Of a DNA stretch of 64,000 nt, positions 37,871 through 46,493 are shown piece by piece. The first letter of the stretch is position 1. Each line of letters begins with the position of its first letter. The position numbers and the translations under genes were made by a program. Source of the DNA: Thioclava nitratireducens (lineage in GTDB: Bacteria; Pseudomonadota; Alphaproteobacteria; Rhodobacterales; Rhodobacteraceae); contig NZ_CP019437.1 of the NCBI RefSeq assembly GCF_001940525.2, positions 357,501 to 421,500 on the forward strand, given 5' to 3'. A model generated the notes under the pieces. The model made no database searches, had not been told where the DNA came from, and worked only from the letters and a program-made list of their open reading frames with translations.

Positions 37871-39223
37871 TTACCAACGGCGCTCGAACTTGCGGCGAAG
37901 GATGATGGCGATGATGTTCATGCCCAAAAGGAAGATCAGTAGAATGATGATACCTCCCCAGGCGCGTTCGTAAAATGCCGGGTCGGCGCGCTTGGCCCAT
38001 TCGTAGATCTGCGCAGGCATGGCGGAGTTGGGAGAGACGAAGCCGTCCCAGAACCCGTCCGGCGAGTTCGTTGCGATATAGCCGACCATCCCGATCAGCA
38101 GGAGCGGCGCGGTCTCGCCCAAGGCTTGCGCCAGACCGATGATCGTGCCGGTCAGGATGCCGGGCATCGCCAGCGGCAGAACGTGGTGGAATACCGATTG
38201 CATCTTAGACGCGCCGATGCCGAGCGCCGCGTCGCGGATCGACGGCGGTACGGCTTTCAGCGCGGCGCGGGTCGAGATGATGATCGTCGGCAAGGTCATC
38301 AGCGTCAGCACGAGGCCACCGACGAGCGGGGCCGATTGCGGCAGATGTGCGAACTGGATGAACACCGCGAGGCCGAGGATACCGAAGACGATCGACGGCA
38401 CTGCGGCGAGGTTCGAGATGTTCACCTCGATCAGGTCAGTGAAGCGGTTCTTCGGTGCGAATTCTTCGAGATAGATCGAGGCGGCGACACCGATCGGCAG
38501 GGCCAGAACGAGCACCACGAGCATCATGTAGAACGAGCCCAGCATCGAGATCCCGATTCCGGCCTGCTCGGCGCGGCTGTCCGAAGCGTCGGCGCCGAAG
38601 ATGAAATCCCAATTGAAGCTCTTGTGGATGATGCCCGCCCTGCGAAGCTGATCGACGAGGTCGAGCTGCGCCACGGTGATGTTCTTGTCCTTGGCGATCT
38701 CGTCGCGATGCACCCGGCCCTTGAGGTAGCTGTCGACCCGCGAGGATGCGAGTATCTCGAAATTCACCGTCTGGCCGATCAGCGATGGGTCTGCGAGGAC
38801 CGTATCGCGCACCTGGCTCGCGGCAGAGGCCGAGATCAGGTTCTTCATGTCCTTCGCCTTGGCGAGATCGGTTGTCGCGCCGGATTTCTCCACCGCGTCG
38901 AGAAGCCCTTTCTCGATCAGCGGTTTGTAGGTGAAGGTCGTCGCCTTCTTAAGATCCGCCGGGTCGCGGTTGCCCTTCTTGTCGAGCTTCGCGGCGTCTA
39001 GGTAGACCGGCACCTGAATGAAGGTCTGCTGGAATGCGGTTGCACCGTTGGAGACGATCGTCACCAGCAGGATCACGAGGAAGGCGAGACCAATCCCGAT
39101 CGCACCGATGCCGAGCGCTTTGAAACGCTTCTCGGAGGCGTTGCGGCGCTTCGTGCGGGCATCGACATGATGCAGCGAACGTGTCGCGGGCTGGCTTGCG
39201 CCGTGTTGGGTCGCATCACTCAT
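37871..39223 (-). CDS. pstA: Phosphate ABC transporter permease PstA with long amino-terminal domain
   Basis: This permease has 450 residues against about 290 in E. coli. The extra part, about residues 60-210, sits after a first helix and looks like the DUF3333 domain found in alphaproteobacterial PstA. The carboxy-terminal permease part carries the EAA-like loop ([30 protein letters not shown]) and helices around it. It overlaps pstC by four bases. Confidence 0.94.
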   Translation of the reverse strand: MSDATQHGASQPATRSLHHVDARTKRRNASEKRFKALGIGAIGIGLAFLVILLVTIVSNGATAFQQTFIQVPVYLDAAKLDKKGNRDPADLKKATTFTYKPLIEKGLLDAVEKSGATTDLAKAKDMKNLISASAASQVRDTVLADPSLIGQTVNFEILASSRVDSYLKGRVHRDEIAKDKNITVAQLDLVDQLRRAGIIHKSFNWDFIFGADASDSRAEQAGIGISMLGSFYMMLVVLVLALPIGVAASIYLEEFAPKNRFTDLIEVNISNLAAVPSIVFGILGLAVFIQFAHLPQSAPLVGGLVLTLMTLPTIIISTRAALKAVPPSIRDAALGIGASKMQSVFHHVLPLAMPGILTGTIIGLAQALGETAPLLLIGMVGYIATNSPDGFWDGFVSPNSAMPAQIYEWAKRADPAFYERAWGGIIILLIFLLGMNIIAIILRRKFERRW

Positions 39224-40701
39224 TCGTATTGCTCCCGGTATTTGCGCACGATGTAGAGCGCGAAGATATTGAGCCCCAGCGTCAGGACGAACAGCGTCAT
39301 GCCGAGCGCGAAGGCGACCAGCGCCTCGGGGGAAGCGAAATCGGCATCGCCGGTGAGCTGCGAGACGATCTTGGCGGTGACGGTGGTCATCGCGTCGAAC
39401 GGGTTCATGCTGAGGCGCGCGGCGGCGCCTGCACCCAGAACGACGATCATCGTCTCGCCAATGGCGCGCGAGGTCGCGAGGAGCACCGCGCCGACGATGC
39501 CGGGCAGGGCGGCGGGCAGGATTACCTGCTTGATCGTCTCGGATTTCGTCGCGCCGAGGCCGTAGGAGCCGTCGCGCAGCGATTGCGGCACCGCGTTGAT
39601 GATGTCGTCGGACAGCGAGGAGACGAAGGGGATCAGCATGATGCCCATCACCAGACCCGCGGTCATCACCGCCGTGCCCGCATGCATCCAGCCGCCATCT
39701 GCCATCGTAGCGGTCGGACCCGAGGGGCCGAAGATCGACAGCAGGAAAGGCCCGACGGTCAGCAGGGCGAAAAGGCCGTACACGATGGTGGGGATCCCGG
39801 CGAGCACTTCGAGCAGCGGTTTCACGACGCTACGCACCGATTTCGTCGCGTATTCCGACAGGTAGACGGCCGCGAACAACCCGATCGGAACCGCCACGAG
39901 AAGCGCCACGAGCGAGATGTAGAGCGTGCCCCAGAGAAGCGGCAGGATACCCAGCTCCGACCCGCCGCCGAAGCTCGGCGACCAGGTGGTGCCGAAGAAG
40001 AAATCGGTGATGGGATAGAGGCGGAAGAACTCGATCGTATTGAAGACAAGCGAGAGGACGATACCGATCGTGGTCAGGATCGCGATTGAGGCGGCGGCGA
40101 TCAGAAGAACGCGTACCCCGTGTTCCACCGTGTTGCGGGCACGAAAATCCTTGTTCGTGCGTATATAGGTGACGGCGAAACCCGCGGCTGCGGCGAGAAG
40201 GACGAAGATCGTCATCGCCAGATCACCGGTCGAGGTCATATCGCGATAGGTCTGTGCCGCCTTCAGCGTCGCCGGATCGACATTGGAGCCGAGCGCGACA
40301 CCGACCGAGCCGAGAACGTCGCGCAGGTCCGTGGTCTGAAGATCAAGATTCGCGGCTTGTCGTGCGCTCAGCGCGCCTTCCGAAATCGCGATATCGAGCC
40401 CGTCGGCGACGCGCCGGACATCCGACATCACGAGGCTCATGTTCGAGCCTTCCAGCAACGTTCCCGGAATCTCGGCTGAGACGCGAGCATTCACGATCAG
40501 CGGCTGTGCCACCATCCAGACCACAAGGAGAAGAAGCGCCGGGACCGCGGTGAACATCGCGACGTTGAAGCCGTAATAATTCGGCAAACTGTGCAGGGAA
40601 CGTCGGTCTTCGCCCGCCGAATGCAGCGCGCGCATTCGACCCATCACGAAGCCGACCCCCGCCAGCACGACCACGATCACAACGATCCACAAAACAGGCA
40701 T
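39220..40701 (-). CDS. pstC: Phosphate ABC transporter permease PstC with long amino-terminal domain
   Basis: The 493-residue PstC is also longer than the roughly 320 of E. coli. Its first 200 residues hold two or more helices and a periplasmic-looking loop (VSAEIPGTLLEGSNMSLVMSDVRRVADGLDIAISEGALS). The permease core has NAVPQSLRDGSYGLGATKSETIKQVILP as its EAA loop. It starts 33 bases after the hairpin that follows pstS and probably depends on read-through from pstS. Confidence 0.94.
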   Translation of the reverse strand: MPVLWIVVIVVVLAGVGFVMGRMRALHSAGEDRRSLHSLPNYYGFNVAMFTAVPALLLLVVWMVAQPLIVNARVSAEIPGTLLEGSNMSLVMSDVRRVADGLDIAISEGALSARQAANLDLQTTDLRDVLGSVGVALGSNVDPATLKAAQTYRDMTSTGDLAMTIFVLLAAAAGFAVTYIRTNKDFRARNTVEHGVRVLLIAAASIAILTTIGIVLSLVFNTIEFFRLYPITDFFFGTTWSPSFGGGSELGILPLLWGTLYISLVALLVAVPIGLFAAVYLSEYATKSVRSVVKPLLEVLAGIPTIVYGLFALLTVGPFLLSIFGPSGPTATMADGGWMHAGTAVMTAGLVMGIMLIPFVSSLSDDIINAVPQSLRDGSYGLGATKSETIKQVILPAALPGIVGAVLLATSRAIGETMIVVLGAGAAARLSMNPFDAMTTVTAKIVSQLTGDADFASPEALVAFALGMTLFVLTLGLNIFALYIVRKYREQYE

Positions 40702-40734
40702 TTCAGCCCCACCAGTTGGAAATTACCAAAAAGG

Positions 40735-40764
40735 AAAAAGGGGGCGGCGAAATATGCCGCCCCC
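40735..40764 (-). terminator. Hairpin with T-run between pstS and pstC
   Basis: On the minus strand a 9-bp stem, GGGGGCGGC paired with GCCGCCCCC around a seven-base loop, is followed by five T. It lies 18 bases after the pstS stop and inside the operon, so it probably lets only part of the transcripts continue into pstCAB-phoUB. Confidence 0.8.
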
Positions 40765-40782
40765 TGAAGATAGCGGTCTCGA

Positions 40783-41823
40783 TTACGAGCCCGAACCCAT
40801 GGTCACTTCGTTCGCCACGGCTTCCTGGGTCTTCGCCAGTTCCGGGTCGGCGACGAGGCCGTATTGAGCGAGCGGGCCGTCGGGGCCAGCCATGTCGTCG
40901 GAGACGAAGAACTCAGCGTATTCCTTCAGGCCGGGGATCACGCCGATATGCGCTTTCTTGACGTAGAAGTAGAGCGGACGCGACACCGGGTAGTCGCCCG
41001 ACGCGATGGTCTCGGTCGAAGGCTCGACGCCCGACATGGTCGCAACTTTCAGCTTGTCGGTGTTGTTCTCGTAGAACGCCAGACCGAAGACGCCGATGCC
41101 GTTCGGGTTCGAACCGATGCGGGCGAGGGTCTCGGTGTAGTCGCCGTCGATATCGACAGCCTTGCCGTCGGTGCGGACTTCCATGCAGGCCTTGCTGGCA
41201 GCCTTGTCGTCCATGCCCGAAGCCATGAAGGCTTCTTTGGCGCCGGTGGCTTCGCAGCCAGCTTCCAGAACCTTCTCTTCGAAGACTTCACGGGTGCCGT
41301 GCTTGGTGCCCGGGATGAAAGCGACGATGTCGGCATCCGGCAGGTCCGAGTTGAACTCGTTCCACTTGGCGTAGCCGTTGTCGACGATCTTGCCGTCCTT
41401 CAGGACCTTCGCGCCGAGCGCGTTGAAGATGTCCGAGGGCGTGAACGCGTTGAAGGCCGGGCCGTCTTTTTGCGACGCGAAGACGATGCCGTCATAGCCG
41501 ATGCGGACTTCCATGATGTCGGTGACGCCGTTGTCGGCGCAGGTCGCGACTTCCTTGTCCTTGATCTTGCGCGAAGCGTTCGCGACGTCGATCGTGTTTT
41601 CGCCAACGCCTTCGCAGAAGCGCTTCAGGCCAGCCGAGGAGCCGCCCGATTCCACGACCGGGGTCGGGTAATCGAAGTTTTCGCCGAAAGCTTCGGCGAC
41701 GATGGAGGCGTAGGGCAGCACGGTCGAGGAACCGGCGACCTGGATGTTGTCACGCGCGATGGCGGCGGTGCCCGAAACGGCGACGATCGCGATCGCGGAA
41801 GCGGCGAGGTTGAACGATTTCAT
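40783..41823 (-). CDS. pstS: Periplasmic phosphate-binding protein PstS
   Basis: PstS captures phosphate in the periplasm for PstCAB. The 346-residue protein has a signal peptide (MKSFNLAASAIAIVAVSGTAAIA) and begins its mature part with RDNIQVAGSSTVLPYASIV. FDYPTPVVESGGSSAGLKRFC and IPGTKHGTREVFEEKVLEAGC hold phosphate-binding residues typical of the larger, alphaproteobacterial PstS type. It is the first gene of the operon, 86 bases downstream of a Pho box. Confidence 0.96.
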   Translation of the reverse strand: MKSFNLAASAIAIVAVSGTAAIARDNIQVAGSSTVLPYASIVAEAFGENFDYPTPVVESGGSSAGLKRFCEGVGENTIDVANASRKIKDKEVATCADNGVTDIMEVRIGYDGIVFASQKDGPAFNAFTPSDIFNALGAKVLKDGKIVDNGYAKWNEFNSDLPDADIVAFIPGTKHGTREVFEEKVLEAGCEATGAKEAFMASGMDDKAASKACMEVRTDGKAVDIDGDYTETLARIGSNPNGIGVFGLAFYENNTDKLKVATMSGVEPSTETIASGDYPVSRPLYFYVKKAHIGVIPGLKEYAEFFVSDDMAGPDGPLAQYGLVADPELAKTQEAVANEVTMGSGS

Positions 41824-41908
41824 AGATCACTCCCAGTGTTCTGAAATTTGGGCCGTCGTGTGGCCTCAGCGCGGTCCTAGGCGTCTTCGGTGACGCTTAT
41901 GCAAACAT

Positions 41909-41928
41909 TATGTAACAGCTATGTGACA
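41909..41928 (-). promoter_or_regulatory. Pho box upstream of pstS
   Basis: Two direct repeats, TGTCACATA and TGTTACATA on the minus strand, have an 11-base period as PhoB half-sites do. A TGCATAAG element some ten bases downstream could be the -10 region. PhoB from the same operon is the expected activator. Confidence 0.75.
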
Positions 41929-41954
41929 ATCTACGAGTCCGTGAAGGATCGTGA

Positions 41955-42638
41955 TCAGCCTCGCGAAATCGCCTGTGCAATCAGGACGGGAACCTCACGA
42001 TGCGCCCCGATTTCGGGCAAAAGGCTCCCCCGGTAGCTAGCCGCCTGCAACGCCTGAGGAATATCGCCTGTCACATGTCCTGCCCGCAGCGCGAAGAACG
42101 GCAAACACACGCCATCCGGGTGTGCGCGGGCCACGTCTTCAAGGTAGGGCGGCTCCTCGATCAGGGCTACATGAATCTCCGGCATGAGCGGATTCCGGAC
42201 CAGAGTTTCCGCCATGTCGTAAACCGAATTGCGCGATTTCCGCGAGATTTTCGACCCGTGCGCCACGAGAATCACCGGCGAGTCGGTCGGGACATTTTCT
42301 GATTCACGCGCCTCGAAAATGACCTTGGTCAGCAGATCTGGCAGCGCCGGATCGACGCCGAACGGATCGAGCTGGCGCGCATCAGATCCCGCAGCCGCCA
42401 GCCGTCGCGGAAGTTCGGTCTTTGTGAACCATCCCTGGGCCATGAAATAGGGATAAATCAAAGGGTTTTCGTGCCGCGCCAAAGCGGCCTCCAAAGCCCC
42501 CGGATTCGCGAGCGTCGCCGCGTCTATCGAGCGCCCGGAGCTTTGTGCTGCAACCTTTTCGGCCAAGGACAGCAGGGCCTTTTCCTGAGTTTCAGGCTCT
42601 GACGGGGATCCATGTGCGACGAGAATGACCGGTTGCAT
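41955..42638 (-). CDS. CbiX-like sirohydrochlorin chelatase family protein
   Basis: The 227-residue protein has two chelatase half-domains, each opening with the same motif: LVAHGSPSEPETQ near residue 6 and LVAHGSKISRKSRNSVYDMAETL near 124. The first histidine of each motif would bind metal in sirohydrochlorin cobalt- or ferrochelatases. The second motif keeps the family SHGS-like pattern. No cobalamin or sirohaem gene lies nearby, so the substrate is not shown by context. It is divergent from the convergent-looking 42.7 kb region and lies 26 bases from the Pho box. Confidence 0.8.
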   Translation of the reverse strand: MQPVILVAHGSPSEPETQEKALLSLAEKVAAQSSGRSIDAATLANPGALEAALARHENPLIYPYFMAQGWFTKTELPRRLAAAGSDARQLDPFGVDPALPDLLTKVIFEARESENVPTDSPVILVAHGSKISRKSRNSVYDMAETLVRNPLMPEIHVALIEEPPYLEDVARAHPDGVCLPFFALRAGHVTGDIPQALQAASYRGSLLPEIGAHREVPVLIAQAISRG

Positions 42639-42841
42639 GGGCTTAGATTAGCGCGGTGGCGTCCCTTGGCAACTGCCCGATTCCCGCGTGAATTTTGCAT
42701 TAACGCTATGAATTTTAAGAGTATTGTCCGCAGATGCCATTTGCACGAGCATTTCTTTGGATATACGGAGATCAGAGAGGCTAGGACGGCCAGACCCGAG
42801 ATTTGGTTTCACGTGGTGCGCAGGGGTGCGCGCGGGGTGAC

Positions 42842-42880
42842 GGAGGGTTCTGGCCGAGGTGCCGGAACCCTCCAGTTTTT
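42842..42880 (+). terminator. Strong hairpin with T-run on the plus strand
   Basis: A 13-bp stem (one GT pair) pairs 42842-42854 with 42861-42873 around a six-base loop, and TTTTT follows on the plus strand. It sits directly after the stop of the minus-strand EVE gene but lacks a T-run in that direction. It could therefore end an unannotated plus-strand transcript, or still stop the minus-strand operon by its stem alone. Confidence 0.6.
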
Positions 42881-42885
42881 CCTGC

Positions 42886-43308
42886 TCAGTTCGGATCGGT
42901 CTCGCCCATGTCGCAGACGATCTTCCATTCTTCTTCGGTGACGGGCTGAACTGACAACCGCATCGAGGTGACGAGCGACATCTCCGACAGGCGCGGCTCG
43001 CCTTTCACATCGGCCAGCGTGACAGGCTTGGTGAACGGCCGCACCGCCTTGAGATCCACGCAATCCCAGCGCGGATCGTCGGTCGTCGAATCCGGATGGC
43101 TCTCGGCGACGACTTCGCAGATGCCGACGACCTCCTTGCCGATATTCGAATGATAGAACAGGCCGCGATCGCCGATCTTCATCTCGCGCATGTTGTTGCG
43201 CGCGAGATAGTTGCGGATGCCGTCCCATTCCTCGCCCGCATCGCCCTTGGCGACCAGATCGTCCCAGGAAAACTTGTTGGGTTCCGATTTGAACAGCCAG
43301 TACCGCAT
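42886..43308 (-). CDS. EVE-domain protein
   Basis: EVE domains (PUA-like fold) are thought to bind modified bases in DNA or RNA; the cellular role is unsettled. The 140-residue protein begins MRYWLFKSEPNKFSWDDL, followed by WDGIRNYLARNNMREMKIGDRGLFYHSN, both diagnostic of the family. I chose the ATG at 43308, which overlaps the yciI-like stop by one base (TGATG). It is the last gene of tsaD-gpsA-yciI-EVE, a linkage common in this group. Confidence 0.93.
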   Translation of the reverse strand: MRYWLFKSEPNKFSWDDLVAKGDAGEEWDGIRNYLARNNMREMKIGDRGLFYHSNIGKEVVGICEVVAESHPDSTTDDPRWDCVDLKAVRPFTKPVTLADVKGEPRLSEMSLVTSMRLSVQPVTEEEWKIVCDMGETDPN

Positions 43309-43577
43309 CAGCCGATCACCTTTTTCCACGCCTTGACCTGCACATCCTCGAACAGGCCCGCTTTGGCATAGGGATCGTTCGCCGCCCAATCCTGCGCGGC
43401 TTTGAGGCTCTCGACTTCGAGGATCACGAGTGAACCCACCATCTGTTCATTCTCGATGAACGGGCCCGCCATGAAGACCGCGCCGGTCTCTTCGATATAG
43501 GCGAGATGCGCCTCGCGATTGTCCAACCGGGTTTGCAGGGCGCCGGGTTTGTCGCGGCAGATCACGGCAAAATACAT
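43308..43577 (-). CDS. YciI-family protein
   Basis: The 89-residue protein matches the YciI/YCII fold (MYFAVICRDKPGALQTRLDNREAHLAYIEETG, then GSLVILEVESLKAAQDWAANDPYAKAGLFEDVQVKAW). A conserved His-Asp pair in family members may act in a dehydrochlorinase-like reaction, but the substrate here is unknown. It follows gpsA after one base and overlaps the EVE gene start by one base. Confidence 0.9.
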   Translation of the reverse strand: MYFAVICRDKPGALQTRLDNREAHLAYIEETGAVFMAGPFIENEQMVGSLVILEVESLKAAQDWAANDPYAKAGLFEDVQVKAWKKVIG

Positions 43578-43578
43578 C

Positions 43579-44535
43579 TCATTCCTCCTTCAAGGGGCGG
43601 GCGAGCAGGGCCTGCATCGCCTCGTCCACGCTGATTGTTCGTTCGGTAAGCGCAAGAACCATCGCGGCTACGGGAATTTCCAGCCCGCGCCTATGCGCCA
43701 GCTTGTTCAGGGCCCCGGCGGTCGCGACGCCCTCGACGGTGATCGATGGATCGAAGCCTTCGCCGGACCCGATCGAGCAGCCCAACCGGAAATTGCGCGA
43801 CTGCGTCGAGGTGCAGGTCAACACCAGATCGCCGAAGCCCGACAAACCCGACAGCGTCTCGGCCCGCGCACCCAGTTCCGTCGCGATCCGCAACATTTCG
43901 GCGAAGCCGCGGGTCATCAGCGCGGCGCGCGCGGAGTCCCCGAGCCCCGCGCCGATCACGGTGCCCGCGGCGATCGCGTAGACGTTTTTCAACGCACCGC
44001 CGAGTTCCGCCCCGGTCGTATCGGTCGTGCGGTAAAGCCGCAGCGTCGGCGTCGACAGCTCGGCCTGCAATTCCTCGGAATGATCGGCGCAGGCAAGCGT
44101 CAGGGCGGTCGGCAGACCGCGCGCGATATCGGCTGCGAAACTCGGCCCCGTCAGCACGGCGGCGCGGGCGCCGGGCACCTTGGCGCGGATCAGGGCCGTC
44201 GGCCCTTGGCCAGTGGAGAGGTCGATTCCTTTGGAGCAGGAGACCAGGGTTTTGCCCGCGAGCGTCTCGGAATGGGCATCGAGAAACCCGGCCATCTTCT
44301 GCATTGGCATCGCGAGAAGCAGCGTCTTGGCGGCGAGTGCGTCCTCGATGTCTGCCGAAACAGTGATGTCTTCGGGCAGCTTCACACCCGGAAGGCGGCG
44401 CGAGTTCTCCCGGCTTGCCTGCATGGTCCGAACCTGCTCGGCATCGCGCGCCCAGAGGGTCACCGGTCCGTTTTGAGAGAGGCTCACCGCCATCGCGGTG
44501 CCAAAAGCGCCCGCGCCCAAGACCGAAATCGTCAT
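43579..44535 (-). CDS. gpsA: Glycerol-3-phosphate dehydrogenase [NAD(P)+]
   Basis: GpsA makes sn-glycerol 3-phosphate for phospholipid synthesis. The Rossmann motif [17 protein letters not shown] is at residues 3-19, and the catalytic lysine lies in [15 protein letters not shown]. The 318-residue form begins at ATG 44535, which overlaps the tsaD stop as ATGA; the longer frame upstream lies inside tsaD. Confidence 0.96.
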   Translation of the reverse strand: MTISVLGAGAFGTAMAVSLSQNGPVTLWARDAEQVRTMQASRENSRRLPGVKLPEDITVSADIEDALAAKTLLLAMPMQKMAGFLDAHSETLAGKTLVSCSKGIDLSTGQGPTALIRAKVPGARAAVLTGPSFAADIARGLPTALTLACADHSEELQAELSTPTLRLYRTTDTTGAELGGALKNVYAIAAGTVIGAGLGDSARAALMTRGFAEMLRIATELGARAETLSGLSGFGDLVLTCTSTQSRNFRLGCSIGSGEGFDPSITVEGVATAGALNKLAHRRGLEIPVAAMVLALTERTISVDEAMQALLARPLKEE

Positions 44536-45626
44536 GCCTTCGCCCCCTTCTTTCCCGATCCGAGAAGCGGCGCGGCGCTGCGGTCCAGCGGCCAGCGCGG
44601 GCGGGCGACCAGATCCATCCCGTCCTGCGCGCCGCTGCGGAACCGCTCGATCCCGGCCCACGCGATCATCGCCGCGTTATCGGTGCAAAGCTTTAAAGGA
44701 GGGGCCACGAATTCGGCGCCCATTTCTTGTGAAACAGTCTCTAATCCGGCCCGAATAGCCTGATTTGCCGCGACGCCACCTGCGACCGCGAAACCGGGAT
44801 TGGTGGGCGAAAGCTTTAGATATTCTGCCAAGGCACGACGCGATTTCTCGATGAGAACATCCGCGATTGCCTGCTGAAAACCGGCGCAAAGATCGGCGCG
44901 GATCTGGCGCGGCAGCCCGTCATGCTCCGCGACCACCTGATCGCGGGCGCGCAGCAGTGCCGTCTTCAGCCCGGAGAAGGACATATCGCAGCCGGGCCGA
45001 TCCAGAAGGGGCCGCGGGAAGGCGAAAGCCTTGGGATCGCCCTTGCGCGCCTCGGCCTCGACGGAGGGGCCGCCGGGTTGGGGCAGTGCCATCAGTTTCG
45101 CTGCCTTGTCGAAGGCCTCGCCTGGCGCGTCGTCGATCGTGCCGCCGAGCCGCGAAAAATCTTCCGGCCCCTTCGCGATCAGGAACTGGCAGTGCCCGCC
45201 GGAGACGAGCAGCATGAGATAGGGAAACTCCAACCCGTCGGTCAGGCGCGGGGTTAACGCATGGCCCGCCAAATGGTTGACGCCAACCAAAGGCAGACCT
45301 GCCCCAACTGCGAGCCCCTTGGCGCACATTACCCCCGACATCACCCCGCCGATCAGCCCCGGACCCGCCGTCACGGCGATGCCATCCAATGCGCCGAGCC
45401 CAAGCCCGGCTTGCTCCAGCGCCTCTTCGACGCAGAGATCGAGCTTCTCCGCATGGGCGCGCGCGGCGATTTCGGGGACCACGCCACCGAAGGCCGCATG
45501 CAGATCGGTCTGCCCGGCGACGACGCTCGAGAGGATTTCCGGCTTGCCATCCGTGAGGCGCACGATCGCCGCCGCCGTATCGTCGCAGCTCGATTCAAGC
45601 CCGAGAAAGGTCAGCGTGTCGGTCAT
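44532..45626 (-). CDS. tsaD: tRNA N6-adenosine threonylcarbamoyltransferase TsaD
   Basis: TsaD transfers threonylcarbamoyl to A37 of ANN-decoding tRNAs, with TsaB and TsaE. The metal-binding [11 protein letters not shown] contains HxxxH, and [15 protein letters not shown] and [11 protein letters not shown] are ATP-fold motifs. I use the ATG at 45626 ([13 protein letters not shown], 364 residues). It is divergent from hemD with 73 bases between, in which I do not see a clear promoter element. Confidence 0.96.
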   Translation of the reverse strand: MTDTLTFLGLESSCDDTAAAIVRLTDGKPEILSSVVAGQTDLHAAFGGVVPEIAARAHAEKLDLCVEEALEQAGLGLGALDGIAVTAGPGLIGGVMSGVMCAKGLAVGAGLPLVGVNHLAGHALTPRLTDGLEFPYLMLLVSGGHCQFLIAKGPEDFSRLGGTIDDAPGEAFDKAAKLMALPQPGGPSVEAEARKGDPKAFAFPRPLLDRPGCDMSFSGLKTALLRARDQVVAEHDGLPRQIRADLCAGFQQAIADVLIEKSRRALAEYLKLSPTNPGFAVAGGVAANQAIRAGLETVSQEMGAEFVAPPLKLCTDNAAMIAWAGIERFRSGAQDGMDLVARPRWPLDRSAAPLLGSGKKGAKA

Positions 45627-45699
45627 CCGGGTGCCTGTTGCGTGGGTTATCCAACGCAGGTAACACCGGGGAAGCGTTCGCACAATCCCGGGGCGGTGC

Positions 45700-46425
45700 A
45701 TGGACAGCCAGTCTGAGAGACCGATTCTCCTCGTTACGCGACCCGCTGTTGCGGCAGAGGGATTCGTTCGGGCCTTTCGCGACAGGTTTGGCGCCGATTG
45801 GCCGGCTGTAATCTCGCCACTGACCGAGATCGAGTTGCTGGACACGCCGATCCCCGAGTTCCAGACAGCGATCTTCACATCGCAACATGCGGTGGCCGCG
45901 TTTCATCGGATGGCGCAGGGAAGAGGCCGTCAAGCCTATTGTGTGGGGCTGCGCACGGCACGAGCGGCGCGCGAGGCCGGGTTCGACGCGATCGCCGGGC
46001 CGGGCGATGCCGAGGCTCTGAGCGAATTGATCGCCCGGCAGCAACTCGGCGGAAAACTGCTCTTCCTGAGAGGGGAGCAGATTGCCTACGACCTTGAGGA
46101 ACGGCTGAATTCCGCCGGAATAGAGACTGAATCGACGATCCTCTACCGCCAGCTTCCGCGTCCGTTGAGCGCCGAGGCGAAGGCGGTTCTGCGCGCATCG
46201 CGCCCTGTTTTGGCACCGATTTTCTCGCCGAATGCGGCGGACCGCTTCCTTGATGCGCTGCCGCAGGCACCGCACCCGCCGCTCTTTGTCGCAGCCATGA
46301 GCGAGGCAGTGGCGTCTCGCCTCAAAAGCGCTAGCTTGTGCCATCTGGAAGTCGCTCGGCATCCTGACGCGCAAGGGATGCTCGATGCGCTTGCCGTCTT
46401 GCTGCAAAGGCAAAAGGCGGGTTGA
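45700..46425 (+). CDS. hemD: Uroporphyrinogen-III synthase
   Basis: HemD closes hydroxymethylbilane into uroporphyrinogen III. The sequence is poorly conserved in the family, but the 241-residue length, the opening [18 protein letters not shown], the [12 protein letters not shown] stretch and the position before a mitofilin gene and hemY support the call. hemC, usually upstream, is absent here. Confidence 0.88.
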   Translation: MDSQSERPILLVTRPAVAAEGFVRAFRDRFGADWPAVISPLTEIELLDTPIPEFQTAIFTSQHAVAAFHRMAQGRGRQAYCVGLRTARAAREAGFDAIAGPGDAEALSELIARQQLGGKLLFLRGEQIAYDLEERLNSAGIETESTILYRQLPRPLSAEAKAVLRASRPVLAPIFSPNAADRFLDALPQAPHPPLFVAAMSEAVASRLKSASLCHLEVARHPDAQGMLDALAVLLQRQKAG

Positions 46426-46493
46426 GCAGGCGCGGGCGGACTTCTAAGTTGATATGAACGCGCAATTTGGTGCGGCAGCGGAGGGCTTAGACG

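Noticed and set aside
42806..42815. GTTTCACGTG, resembling parS
   Set aside because: Only the left part and centre match; the right half reads GTGCG instead of AAACA, so the palindrome is broken.
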